Shown here: in pieces, positions 47,302 to 55,057 of the stretch
How positions within the stretch are numbered: the stretch's first letter is position 1
Layout: each line of letters starts with the position of its first letter
Assembly (NCBI GenBank): GCA_019459055.1
Contig: JAIBEI010000041.1
Coordinates: 146,176 to 210,175, forward strand
Direction of reading: 5' to 3'
DNA from: Thiobacillus sp.
GTDB taxonomy: Bacteria > Pseudomonadota > Gammaproteobacteria > Burkholderiales > Thiobacillaceae
Length of the DNA: 64,000 nucleotides
Translations under genes and position numbers: made by a program
Notes under the pieces: model-generated
Databases searched by the model: none
Told to the model about the DNA's origin: nothing
The model's input: the letters and a program-made list of their open reading frames with translations, nothing else

Positions 47302-48000
47302 ATGCGTGCGGCAACCCGAACCCCGGGCAGTCGGGTCAATATCGTGAGTCTGCCGCCAGCGGCAAACCGGCGCGGGCAGTCGCGAGGGGAAGAAATCGCG
47401 AACAGCCTCAGCCACGGATTGGGGCTGGTCGCAGCGCTCGTTGCAAGCCCGTTCCTGATCGTGCGTGCGGTCCGGCATGGCGATGCGGCGTTCATTGTCG
47501 GCGCAAGCATCTTCATCGCGACCATGGTGCTGCTCTACCTCGGCTCCACCCTGTATCACGCCCTGGCGGCCGGCCGCGCCAAGCGCGTGTTTCGGGTCGT
47601 CGAGCACGCCGCGATCTTCCTTCTCATCGCGGGGACGTACACTCCGTTCACCCTCGGCGTACTGCGTGGCGCCTGGGGCTGGACGCTGCTCGGACTGGTC
47701 TGGGGGCTGGCCGCGGTCGGGGTAGCGCTGAAGGTATTGAGCCGGATGTCCCACCCCATCCTCTCCACCGGCCTCTATCTGCTCATGGGCTGGCTCATTG
47801 TGATTGCAGCCGAACCCCTATCCGCCCGCATGCCCGTAGCCGGCCTGCTATGGCTGATCGCCGGCGGCCTGGCCTACACACTGGGGGTGATTTTCTTCGT
47901 GCTCGACGCGCGCCTGCGATATGGCCACTTCATCTGGCATCTGTTCGTCATGGCAGGGACCGCCTGCCATTACTTCGCCGTGTACGGGTATGCGGCCTGA
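47302..48000 (+). CDS. Hemolysin III family membrane protein
   Basis: This 232-residue protein has seven predicted membrane helices and the HlyIII/PAQR motifs: Glu-Glu-Ile-Ala-Asn-Ser-Leu-Ser-His-Gly near residue 31, Gly-Ser-Thr-Leu-Tyr-His near 80, Ala-Ile-Phe-Leu-Leu-Ile-Ala-Gly-Thr-Tyr-Thr-Pro near 104, and Trp-His-Leu-Phe-Val-Met-Ala-Gly-Thr-Ala-Cys-His near 213. The family's acidic metal-ligand position before the Ala-Ile-Phe motif is Glu here, where Asp is usual. The role in bacteria is unclear; relatives are membrane hydrolases or lipid modulators. No signal peptide is needed. Confidence 0.9.
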   Translation: MRAATRTPGSRVNIVSLPPAANRRGQSRGEEIANSLSHGLGLVAALVASPFLIVRAVRHGDAAFIVGASIFIATMVLLYLGSTLYHALAAGRAKRVFRVVEHAAIFLLIAGTYTPFTLGVLRGAWGWTLLGLVWGLAAVGVALKVLSRMSHPILSTGLYLLMGWLIVIAAEPLSARMPVAGLLWLIAGGLAYTLGVIFFVLDARLRYGHFIWHLFVMAGTACHYFAVYGYAA

Positions 48001-48012
48001 AAAGTCTGCCGC

Positions 48013-48405
48013 TCATGATCCGGCGGTGAGGCGCTGCCGGTCTTTGGACAATTCAGCCAGGCTCGCTTCGAACAGCCGCGGCCGGGTTCTGACTTTGTGC
48101 ATGGCCAACCACCCCGCCCCGGCGCCGGCTGCCAGGAAAATTCCGGTCAATCCGCCCAGCGCCATGATCCGGTGCGACTCCCAGAAGGCAACCGCAATCA
48201 GTATTGCCAGCAGCACGATGCCAACGCCGATACAGAACAGCGCAACCAGCCCCATCACCAGGAGCAGGACCAGATGTTCACGCTCTTCCGCAATATCCGT
48301 GGACAGAAGTTCGAGACGGGTATGGACAATGCCGACCAGGCTCGATGACAGCGCCTTCAGGGATTCGAACAGTCCCCCGGTCGCAGCATGGGATTCCTCG
48401 GCCAT
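48013..48405 (-). CDS. yqjE: YqjE-like phage-holin-superfamily membrane protein
   Basis: This 130-residue protein of the Phage_holin_3_6 (YqjE) family has a soluble N-terminus with Gly-Leu-Phe-Glu-Ser-Leu-Lys and a Leu-Leu-Ser-Thr-Asp segment, then two hydrophobic helices (residues ~45-70 and ~80-100). YqjE is an inner-membrane protein usually encoded beside YqjD, as here (the yqjD-like gene precedes it on this strand by 7 bases). Despite the family name, nothing suggests a prophage. Confidence 0.88.
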   Translation of the reverse strand: MAEESHAATGGLFESLKALSSSLVGIVHTRLELLSTDIAEEREHLVLLLVMGLVALFCIGVGIVLLAILIAVAFWESHRIMALGGLTGIFLAAGAGAGWLAMHKVRTRPRLFEASLAELSKDRQRLTAGS

Positions 48406-48412
48406 CGCCTGG

Positions 48413-48736
48413 CTAGCGCCGCCCGACCAACAGGCCGATCAACAGGCCGACACCGACGGCGGCGCCCATGGACTGCCACGGGTGGGTATGGACGTACTCG
48501 TCCGTCGCCCTGGTTGCGGCCCGGGTCCTGACCAGCAGCGCGGCCTGGGCATCGGCCATTTTCGCTTTCGCCGCCGCGAGCGAGGCTTCCGTCTTGACGC
48601 GCGCAGCGGCCACCGCCTCGCCGCCCTGGTCGGCCGTAGCCTTTAGCAGGGCTTCCGCATCGGAGACCACCACCTTGAAATCGTTGATCAACTGTTTCGT
48701 GGCATCAAATGGATCTGCAGAATAATGGGCATTCAT
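48413..48736 (-). CDS. yqjD: YqjD/ElaB-like ribosome-associated membrane protein (DUF883)
   Basis: This 107-residue protein has a long amphipathic helical part (Ala/Lys/Glu-rich, residues ~12-75) and a C-terminal membrane helix (Gly-Ala-Ala-Val-Gly-Val-Gly-Leu-Leu-Ile-Gly-Leu-Leu-Val-Gly), ending Gly-Arg-Arg. This is the layout of the DUF883 family. In Escherichia coli YqjD and ElaB bind 70S ribosomes at the inner membrane in stationary phase. The start at 48736 fits the family; the frame continues upstream without signal. Confidence 0.9.
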   Translation of the reverse strand: MNAHYSADPFDATKQLINDFKVVVSDAEALLKATADQGGEAVAAARVKTEASLAAAKAKMADAQAALLVRTRAATRATDEYVHTHPWQSMGAAVGVGLLIGLLVGRR

Positions 48737-48818
48737 GGATATTTCCCTTTCGTTTAATGATGCAAGGTTTCCGACATTTACAAGCTTAGACACACTTGAA
48801 CCCATTGCAAACACCGCC

Positions 48819-49301
48819 TCAAAGCAGGCGGTCCAACACGAACACGCCCACCATGGTGAAAGCCAGGGCAATTTTCAGCAAGGCGCCGAACAGCAGGCCC
48901 AGCGTTGCCCCCACCCCCGCCCGGGCCGCCGCCTTTGCCGAAGCCAGGCGGCTGAACTCGCCGATGACGGCCCCGACAAACGGCCCCAGCACGATGCCGG
49001 GCAAGCCGAAAAACAGCCCGATCAGCGCGCCCAGCGCGGCACCGGTTACCGCCCGCGGCGAAGCGCCAAATTTCTTCGCGCCCAGCGCCGCGGCCAGAAA
49101 GTCGATGCCGTAGCTCAACAGCGCCAGCACCCCCAGCAGCGTGAGCGTGGCCCAGCCGACGTAGGCAAAACCCTCCGCCCATGCCAGCAGCACCAGCCCG
49201 GCAAAGACCAGGGGAATGCCGGGCACGGCCGGCAGGATCAGGCCGGCAAAGCCAAGCGCGATCAGGAATGCGGCCAGCAGCCAGAGCAAAACAATCGTCA
49301 T
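48819..49301 (-). CDS. DUF456 family membrane protein
   Basis: This 160-residue integral membrane protein of four hydrophobic segments has the DUF456 pattern: Gly-Leu-Ile-Leu-Pro-Ala-Val-Pro-Gly-Ile-Pro-Leu-Val-Phe-Ala-Gly near residue 20, Tyr-Gly-Ile-Asp-Phe-Leu-Ala near 62, and a Gly-rich Leu-Pro-Gly-Ile-Val-Leu-Gly-Pro-Phe near 98. Function is unknown. The start at 49301 puts the first helix at the N-terminus. It is encoded upstream of yqjD/yqjE on the same strand and may be co-expressed with them. Confidence 0.85.
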   Translation of the reverse strand: MTIVLLWLLAAFLIALGFAGLILPAVPGIPLVFAGLVLLAWAEGFAYVGWATLTLLGVLALLSYGIDFLAAALGAKKFGASPRAVTGAALGALIGLFFGLPGIVLGPFVGAVIGEFSRLASAKAAARAGVGATLGLLFGALLKIALAFTMVGVFVLDRLL

Positions 49302-49365
49302 AAGACAGTGCGGGGAAAGGAGCGAAGTTTCAGGTTGCGGGCCGCCCCTTGATTCTTGATTTGGA

Positions 49366-49947
49366 TCAGGCCGACGCGGCAACCCGCTTCATGTCGGATT
49401 CGAGGATCGCCTCGACATCCAGCGTGATCGCAACCTCCGCCCCCACGACCACCCCGCCCTTTTCCATGGGCGCGTTCCAGTTCACCCCGAAGTCATGGCG
49501 GTTGATCGTTACGGTTGCGGTAAAACCGATGCGGCTCACCGGCCCCAGGTCTTTGCCGCCCTCCCAGTAGGGGCACTGCCAGCGGCCCAGATAGCGGGCT
49601 TTCAATTCCACCGGGCGGGTCACGCCGCGGATGCTGAGATCGCCCGACACCCTGAAATCGGTTTCGCCCACGCGCTGAACCTCCCGGCTGCTGAAAGCAA
49701 TGACGGGGTGGTTTTCCGCATCCAGGAAGTCGGGGCCACGCAGGTGCGCATCGCGCGCGTCGTCCCCCGTCCAGATCGCCGCCGTATCGATCGTGGCCTC
49801 GACAGCGGCGATATCCGTTGGCGCATCCAGGTCGAACGCGATGCTGCCATGCACGTTCTTGAACAGCCCGCGCATGTGCGAAACCATCATGTGCCGCACC
49901 GCAAACCCTGCCGCGGAATGTCCCGGTTCGAAGATCCACTTGGCCAT
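49366..49947 (-). CDS. yceI: YceI-family lipid-binding-like protein
   Basis: This 193-residue YceI-domain protein contains Phe-Glu-Pro-Gly-His-Ser near residue 6, Arg-Gly-Leu-Phe-Lys-Asn-Val near 25, and Asp-Leu-Ser-Ile-Arg-Gly-Val-Thr-Arg-Pro-Val near 108. The family has a lipocalin-like barrel that binds isoprenoid chains. Unlike many YceI proteins it lacks a signal peptide, so it is probably cytoplasmic. A ggagg box 8 bases before the ATG at 49947 supports this start over the upstream one at 49968. Confidence 0.93.
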   Translation of the reverse strand: MAKWIFEPGHSAAGFAVRHMMVSHMRGLFKNVHGSIAFDLDAPTDIAAVEATIDTAAIWTGDDARDAHLRGPDFLDAENHPVIAFSSREVQRVGETDFRVSGDLSIRGVTRPVELKARYLGRWQCPYWEGGKDLGPVSRIGFTATVTINRHDFGVNWNAPMEKGGVVVGAEVAITLDVEAILESDMKRVAASA

Positions 49948-50110
49948 GTCCAATTCCTCCACATTCAACTCGGCTTCTAATTATAGGAATCGGAAAGCGG
50001 ATGGATATTCGGATGTGGCGGGTAGAAAATGCACGTGGCCAGGGCGGCCTGAGTGCCACGCAATGGAAAGGGGCGGGGAAGGGTGAAGCCCCTGTTCGCC
50101 CAGGTCCGCT

Positions 50111-51016
50111 TCAGCCCCTGGAAGGGGGCAGGCTGACAACGACGGCTCCGCCCTCTTTCCTTTCCACCGCCAGCATGCCTTTTTTGTGCGCGTCGTCGAG
50201 GATCTTGCCGAACGCGCTGTAGCCGTATTCCGACTCGCTGAAGCCCGGGTGGACCCGCTTGATGGTGCTCTTGATCAGCGACGCCGAAATGGCGCCTTCG
50301 CCGCCGCGCTCCGCCATCAACTGCTCCAGCGTGCTCACCACGATTTCAATCGCCTGGTTCTTCTTGTCCTCGGCGCTCGGCTCGGCCTTTTCCGCAATCC
50401 GACTCTTGCCGTCTGCTGCTTTTTCCGTCGTCGGCCGGGTTCGCCGCCGGGTCGGACTCGCCGTCTTGACCGCATCCGCGGCGATTTCCTTCACCGGCGG
50501 GGCAGGCGCGGCCACTTTTCTGGCAGGGGATTTCGGCGCTTTGGCCTGCACCAGATCTTCATAAAAGATGAACTCGTCGCAGTTGGCGATCAGCAGCGAC
50601 GACGCCGAGCCGCGCACGCCGATTCCGATCACGCTCTTGCCGTTTTCCTTGAGCTTGGAGATCAGCGGCGAAAAATCGGAATCCCCGCTGATGATGACGA
50701 AGGCATCGATATGCGTCTTGGTGTAGCAAAGGTCGAGCGCATCCACCACCATGCGGATGTCCGCCGAGTTCTTGCCCGACTGCCGCACATGCGGGATCTC
50801 GATCAGCTCGAACGCCGCCTCGTGCATATCCCGCTTGTATTCCTTGTAGCGGTCCCAGTCGCAGTACGCCTTCTTCACCACAATGCTGCCTTTGAGCAGC
50901 AGACGCTCAAGAATGGGGCGAATCTTGAAATCGGGATAGTTGCCTTCTTTCAGGCCGATGGCCACGTTTTCAAAATCGCAAAAAACGGCAAAGTTGTGCG
51001 TATCTGGTGCGGCCAT
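50111..51016 (-). CDS. NYN-domain (LabA/DUF88-like) protein with C-terminal OST-HTH
   Basis: This 301-residue protein has an N-terminal NYN PIN-like nuclease domain: Phe-Cys-Asp-Phe-Glu-Asn near residue 12 holds the first catalytic Asp, and Ile-Ile-Ser-Gly-Asp-Ser-Asp-Phe-Ser-Pro near 108 the second acidic cluster. A charged, Ala/Lys-rich linker (~160-210) follows, then a C-terminal OST-HTH/LOTUS-like domain with Ser-Glu-Tyr-Gly-Tyr-Ser-Ala-Phe-Gly-Lys-Ile-Leu. This domain pair suggests RNA binding and cleavage. The RNA target is unknown. It begins 42 bases from the end of the small gene at 51059. Confidence 0.9.
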   Translation of the reverse strand: MAAPDTHNFAVFCDFENVAIGLKEGNYPDFKIRPILERLLLKGSIVVKKAYCDWDRYKEYKRDMHEAAFELIEIPHVRQSGKNSADIRMVVDALDLCYTKTHIDAFVIISGDSDFSPLISKLKENGKSVIGIGVRGSASSLLIANCDEFIFYEDLVQAKAPKSPARKVAAPAPPVKEIAADAVKTASPTRRRTRPTTEKAADGKSRIAEKAEPSAEDKKNQAIEIVVSTLEQLMAERGGEGAISASLIKSTIKRVHPGFSESEYGYSAFGKILDDAHKKGMLAVERKEGGAVVVSLPPSRG

Positions 51017-51058
51017 CGTTATTCCCCCTGGGTGTTAATCGGTACGGGTAGTCGATTG

Positions 51059-51334
51059 TCAGCTCTTGTCGGCCAAACCCCTGGCCAGCAAATCGGCGAC
51101 GGTTTCATTGATACCCGCCTTGCGGGCGTCTGCGAGGGCGTGAATTTTCTTGACCAGTTCGCCATCGAGCTTGACGGCAAACGCGACCAGGCCCTGCGCC
51201 TGCTCGAGCTTGCGCTGCTCGCGCCGGGACACGACTGCTCCAGCCGCACTGCCAAAGCGATCCGGCGTGCCGGCTTGTTTCATCTGGCCGGTGATTTTCA
51301 GGCCTTCGTTCTTGTCGAGATCGGATTTTTTCAT
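51059..51334 (-). CDS. Small protein with ribbon-helix-helix-like C-terminus
   Basis: This 91-residue, highly charged protein has a disordered-looking basic N-terminal half, then a C-terminal part with alternating Val-Ala-Phe-Ala-Val-Lys-Leu-Asp and two short helices, ending Leu-Leu-Ala-Arg-Gly-Leu-Ala-Asp. The C-terminal ~45 residues resemble a ribbon-helix-helix fold as in CopG/Arc-like regulators, but the match is weak. It is transcribed just upstream of the NYN gene and may be co-transcribed with it. Function is unknown. Confidence 0.6.
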   Translation of the reverse strand: MKKSDLDKNEGLKITGQMKQAGTPDRFGSAAGAVVSRREQRKLEQAQGLVAFAVKLDGELVKKIHALADARKAGINETVADLLARGLADKS

Positions 51335-51607
51335 GGGGGTTTCCTGGGTTGCCTGAAGGGTATTCGGTGAATTGTGCCATCAACCGGCTGCCGGCGGGCG
51401 CTCCAGAGGCCATGACGTATTTCAATGGCTTTGCGTGGGGACCGTCCTCATCGCCCGTTTCGCGCCGCGGCAACGCCACGGCTCCGGCCTGGGGCGGGTC
51501 CCCTGCAACAGCAAGCGGGCAATGGTCGGCGGTGTTGCTGGCCTGCAGTCAACCGGAATTCGAATGAAGCGTAATTCCAGCGGTCTGCAAATCATTTCTC
51601 CGCGAAC
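51335..51607. other. Noncoding gap between the small protein gene and the Spy terminator
   Basis: No gene with coding character is seen here. A rightward frame of 72 codons (51349-51567) lacks a ribosome-binding site and recognisable motifs. The left end should hold the promoter for the leftward gene at 51059-51334. Confidence 0.5.
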
Positions 51608-51636
51608 AAAAAAAAAGTGGGCGGTTACCCGCCCAC
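51608..51636 (-). terminator. Rho-independent terminator of the Spy-like gene
   Basis: On the minus strand an 8-bp GC-rich stem (gtgggcgg / ccgcccac) with a 4-base loop is followed by nine U. It lies 26 bases after the stop of the gene at 51662-52165. Confidence 0.92.
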
Positions 51637-51661
51637 AAATTTCAGACTACCGCCTGATCAC

Positions 51662-52165
51662 TCAGGACTGCTGGCGATGGTGGCCGTGGCCCCGATGACG
51701 GCCAGGCATCGCCTCGGCATCGAATACGCCTTGCTGCGCGGGGGTCAACTGGGCATAGAAGGCCTTGGTCGCCTGGCTGCGCTCAATCATCCTGGCACGG
51801 CGCTGCTCCGACATGGCCTGCATCTTGTCCAGGCGCTGCGGCGTGTTCAGCTTTGCAAACTCGGCCCGCATGGCCTGTCTGTCCACACCCTGGCGCATTC
51901 CGGGTTGAGCGGCGCCGGCAAAGGCATCCCATGCAGCCTCTTGCGCAGGCGTGAGATTGAGCTTTTCCTTCAGCCCGGACAAGCGCTTGGCACGCTGTTC
52001 TTGCCAATTGCCGTCGACCTTTTGCCCCTGCCCGGCTTGGCACCCCGTCTTGCCTTCCGCCCCTCCGGCCGGCATTGCGAAAGACGAAGCCGCCAGAATG
52101 CCGCTGCCAGCGATCAATCCCACCATCAGGGCGCGTTTGGCAAAAGAACCTTGAATCGATTTCAT
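51662..52165 (-). CDS. Spy/CpxP-family LTXXQ-motif periplasmic protein
   Basis: This 167-residue protein has a signal peptide (Leu-Met-Val-Gly-Leu-Ile-Ala-Gly-Ser core, cleavage near Ser-Phe-Ala-Met) and two LTXXQ repeats (Leu-Thr-Pro-Ala-Gln near residues 71 and 144), the hallmark of Spy and CpxP. Spy is an ATP-independent periplasmic chaperone; CpxP tunes the Cpx envelope-stress response. A His/Arg-rich tail follows the second repeat. A ggag box lies 8 bases before the ATG. The Cys in Thr-Gly-Cys-Gln is unusual for the mature N-terminus. It stands alone with its own terminator. Confidence 0.9.
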   Translation of the reverse strand: MKSIQGSFAKRALMVGLIAGSGILAASSFAMPAGGAEGKTGCQAGQGQKVDGNWQEQRAKRLSGLKEKLNLTPAQEAAWDAFAGAAQPGMRQGVDRQAMRAEFAKLNTPQRLDKMQAMSEQRRARMIERSQATKAFYAQLTPAQQGVFDAEAMPGRHRGHGHHRQQS

Positions 52166-52474
52166 TGCGAATCTCCTTCAGAAATGTTGAAAAAAACTGC
52201 CGGCCCGGTACAGGCAAGGCATGGAACGTATTCTGAAGAAGAGATGTATCCCCGGGATGTCAAGTACCCGCAAAAATGTAACGGGTTGTATCCGAATATA
52301 ACCGGAGCCGTCAGCAAAACCCGACAACGATGCAGGCAGGGCATGGGAAATGCGCTGAAAGAGTCTGGATTCTTTGCAACTGGTGGCGTCGGCGTCGGAC
52401 ACTCGAGTCAAAAGCGTTCAATCGCATAACGTCTCGTCCAGGCGAATGGCCATACCGAATTTATCAGCGTCTCC
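52166..52474. other. Noncoding upstream region of the Spy-like gene
   Basis: These 309 bases lie between the leftward Spy-like gene and the end of a leftward membrane-protein gene. No coding signal is seen. Two imperfect direct repeats (acaggcaaggcatgga near 52210 and gcaggcagggcatggga near 52331, each followed by a ctgaa(a)ga block) may be regulatory duplications. Confidence 0.4.
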
Positions 52475-52900
52475 CTAGATCAGCTTGCCCAGCACGAAGC
52501 CGATCACGATGCCGATGATGAGCGCGATCGTGACGCCACGGTAGGTCAGCACGTCCTTCGAGTAGCCGCGCCGGATGGCGACGTAGGCCACCAGATAGCC
52601 GACGGCGTTGAGCAGCCAGATGAAGCCGATCGACAGCACCTTGACGATGAGCGGGCCGATAATCGGCACCAGGGCGATAATGCCCAGCAGCCAGGCAAAG
52701 GCATTGGTGACCAGTCCCACCACCACCACGCTGCCGGCGATCACGCTGCTGTCGACGTTGAAATGCAAGCCCAAGCCCACCAGTGCAGCAATCGCCAGCC
52801 ACAGCGGCAGCATCACTCTCCAGTTACGCCACCAGCGCGCCCGTGGCGAAAAATCAGCCTTGATGTCGTCCGCTTCAGTCATCTCGTCCGCTTCAGCCAT
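52475..52900 (-). CDS. Hypothetical inner-membrane protein
   Basis: This protein of 141 residues has an acidic N-terminus (Met-Ala-Glu-Ala-Asp-Glu-Met-Thr) and about four hydrophobic helices, the last being Ile-Ala-Leu-Ile-Ile-Gly-Ile-Val-Ile-Gly-Phe-Val-Leu-Gly. No family is recognised. A GTG three codons upstream (52909) is an alternative start. It is encoded just after relA on the same strand, 15 bases from the relA stop. Confidence 0.72.
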   Translation of the reverse strand: MAEADEMTEADDIKADFSPRARWWRNWRVMLPLWLAIAALVGLGLHFNVDSSVIAGSVVVVGLVTNAFAWLLGIIALVPIIGPLIVKVLSIGFIWLLNAVGYLVAYVAIRRGYSKDVLTYRGVTIALIIGIVIGFVLGKLI

Positions 52901-52915
52901 GTCGCACACGAAAAC

Positions 52916-55057
52916 TCAATTGCGCACCACTTCGATCACGTTCGGCACGTGCTGCAGGCGCGCCAGCAGGCGCGACAGCTGCTGCAGTTCCTTGACCCGA
53001 ACGGTGAGACGCATGTTGGCATATTCGCCGCGGCTCTCGGTGTTGACGCGCAGCACATCGAGCTTGTCCTTGGCGATGACATCGGAAATGTCGCGCAGCA
53101 GGCCCTGACGATCAAACGCTTTCAACAGGATATCCACCTCGAATGCCGCACCGGCGTCGGCCACCCATTCGGCCGGCATTCTGCGCGCGGGGTTGGCGCG
53201 CTTGAGCGCGGCGCAGTCGGCGCGGTGCACGGTGACGCCGCGCCCCACTGTGGTGTAGGCGACGATGGCATCGGGCGGCTGCGGCTTGCAGCAGCGCGCA
53301 AGCTGAAGCGGCACGTCGCCCAGCCCCGGGATGGTGACCGGATTTCCGGTCTTGGCGCGCACCCGCGGTTTGCTGGTGGGCACCAGCGCGGGGATGGCCT
53401 TGCCGGATTCCTGCAGGGCATTGATCAGGTCGCGCTGGCCGACATCGCCACGGCCGAGCGCGGCAAGAAACTCGTCGACCTTGCCGAACTTGAGCTGCTG
53501 CGCGAGCTTTTCATGGCTGGCGTCCACCACGCCGAGGCGCTTGAGTTCCTTGTCGAGCAGGCTGCGGCCGAGGCTGAGCTGCTCGCCGACATCGCGCTGG
53601 CGAAACCAGGCGCGCACCTTGGAACGCGCGCGGTGGGTGGCCAGATAGCCGAGCGCGGGGTTGAGCCAGTCGCGGCTCGGCGCGCCTTCCTTCGCGGCGA
53701 CGATCTCGACGCGCTGGCCGTTGTCGAGCACGGTGTTGAGCGGGACCATCGCGCCGTCGATCTTGGCGCCGCGGCAGCGATGGCCGAGGTCGGTGTGCAG
53801 CGCGTAGGCGAAATCCACCGGGGTGGCGCCGCGGTCGAGCGCCAGCACCCGCCCCTGCGGCGTCAGTACGTAGACCTGGTCGTGGAACAATTCGGTCTTG
53901 AACTGTTCGGTGAATTCGCTGCTGTCGGCAACGTCGTCCTTCCATTCCAGGATGCGCCGCAGCCAGGCGATCTTTTCCTCGTACTGCGCGTCCTGGCGGC
54001 CGCCTTCCTTGTAGCGCCAGTGCGCGGCGACGCCGAGCTCGGCATGGTGGTGCATGTCGAAGGTGCGGATCTGGACTTCCAGCGCGCGGTCTTCGGGACC
54101 GATGACGGCGGTGTGCAGCGAGCGGTAGTCGTTGCTCTTGGGCTGCGAGATATAGTCGTCGAACTCGCCGGGGATCGGCTGCCACAGGTTGTGCACCAGC
54201 CCCAGCACGGTGTAGCAGTCGATCTCGTGCTTGACCAGAACGCGCATCGCGCGGATGTCGTACAGCTGCTCGAAACTCAGGCGCTTCCTCCGCATCTTGT
54301 TGACGATGCTGGCGATGTGCTTGGGGCGGCCGCTGACTTCGGCTTCGATGCCGTGCAGCGCGATTTCCGCTTGCAGGCGCTCAATGACGCCATTGATGTA
54401 TGCCTCGCGGTCGGCGCGCTTTTCGTCGAGCTGCGTGGCGATGGCCTTGTAGGTGTCAGGTTCCAGATAGCGGAACGCCCAGTCCTCCATTTCCCACTTG
54501 ATCTGCCACACGCCGAGCCGGTTCGCCAGCGGGGCGAACAGCTCGCGTGCCTGCTGGCCGAGCGCCGCGCGGGTGGCAACATCCTGGCTGGCAGCGCAGC
54601 GCAGGGCATGGGTGCGTTCGGCCAGCTTCACCAGCACCACGCGGATGTCCTCCACCATCGCCAACACCATCTGGCGCAGCGCCTCCAGTTGGGCGTGCGG
54701 ATCGATACGCTTGTCGGTGGCGCTGGTGGCCAGCGTCTCGATGCGCGCCATCGCGGCGATGCCGCGGGCAAGCCTGGCGGCAACGCCGAACGTGGATTCG
54801 AATTCAGGGCTGTCGTCGATACAATCGTGCAACAGGGCCGCGGCCACCGCATCCGCCCCCACCCGCAGCTCGACCACGATCAGCGCAGCGCCGACGCTGT
54901 GCGCGAAAGCCTGGCTTGGTCCAAGCTGTCGGTGCGCATGTTCCAGTGCGCACCAGGGCAGATGATTTTCCGCCACCGGCAACACGCGCGCCAGCGCCAT
55001 CCTGGCGGATTCAAGGTCGGTGGCTTCAAAGCAGCGGGGCTTCGATGGTTCGGTCAT
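52916..55057 (-). CDS. relA: RelA-type (p)ppGpp synthetase
   Basis: This 713-residue RelA/SpoT homologue contains, in order, an HD hydrolase-like domain, synthetase, TGS and ACT domains. The synthetase has Gly-Arg-Pro-Lys-His-Ile-Ala-Ser-Ile-Val-Asn-Lys-Met near residue 244, Glu-Phe-Asp-Asp (the EXDD motif of RelA) near 300, and Asp-Tyr-Arg-Ser-Leu-His. TGS begins near 395 (Val-Tyr-Val-Leu-Thr-Pro-Gln-Gly), and the ACT domain takes up the last ~80 residues. The HD domain keeps His and His-Asp, but the later catalytic segment reads Lys-Leu-Ala-Glu-Arg-Thr-His-Ala where hydrolases have Ala-Asp-Arg-Thr-His-Asn. It should therefore synthesise, not degrade, (p)ppGpp. It overlaps comEC by 4 bases. 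Confidence 0.93.
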   Translation of the reverse strand: MTEPSKPRCFEATDLESARMALARVLPVAENHLPWCALEHAHRQLGPSQAFAHSVGAALIVVELRVGADAVAAALLHDCIDDSPEFESTFGVAARLARGIAAMARIETLATSATDKRIDPHAQLEALRQMVLAMVEDIRVVLVKLAERTHALRCAASQDVATRAALGQQARELFAPLANRLGVWQIKWEMEDWAFRYLEPDTYKAIATQLDEKRADREAYINGVIERLQAEIALHGIEAEVSGRPKHIASIVNKMRRKRLSFEQLYDIRAMRVLVKHEIDCYTVLGLVHNLWQPIPGEFDDYISQPKSNDYRSLHTAVIGPEDRALEVQIRTFDMHHHAELGVAAHWRYKEGGRQDAQYEEKIAWLRRILEWKDDVADSSEFTEQFKTELFHDQVYVLTPQGRVLALDRGATPVDFAYALHTDLGHRCRGAKIDGAMVPLNTVLDNGQRVEIVAAKEGAPSRDWLNPALGYLATHRARSKVRAWFRQRDVGEQLSLGRSLLDKELKRLGVVDASHEKLAQQLKFGKVDEFLAALGRGDVGQRDLINALQESGKAIPALVPTSKPRVRAKTGNPVTIPGLGDVPLQLARCCKPQPPDAIVAYTTVGRGVTVHRADCAALKRANPARRMPAEWVADAGAAFEVDILLKAFDRQGLLRDISDVIAKDKLDVLRVNTESRGEYANMRLTVRVKELQQLSRLLARLQHVPNVIEVVRN

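Noticed and set aside
48013..48405. Phage holin as a sign of a prophage
   Set aside because: The protein is the YqjE type encoded beside YqjD; no other phage genes are present.
51349..51567. A 72-codon plus-strand frame in the gap at 51.4 kb
   Set aside because: No Shine-Dalgarno, no motif, and biased composition; not supported as a gene.
52208..52363. Imperfect direct repeats upstream of the Spy-like gene as Cpx-type operators
   Set aside because: They lack the gtaa-n5-gtaa pattern of CpxR sites and are only moderately similar to each other.
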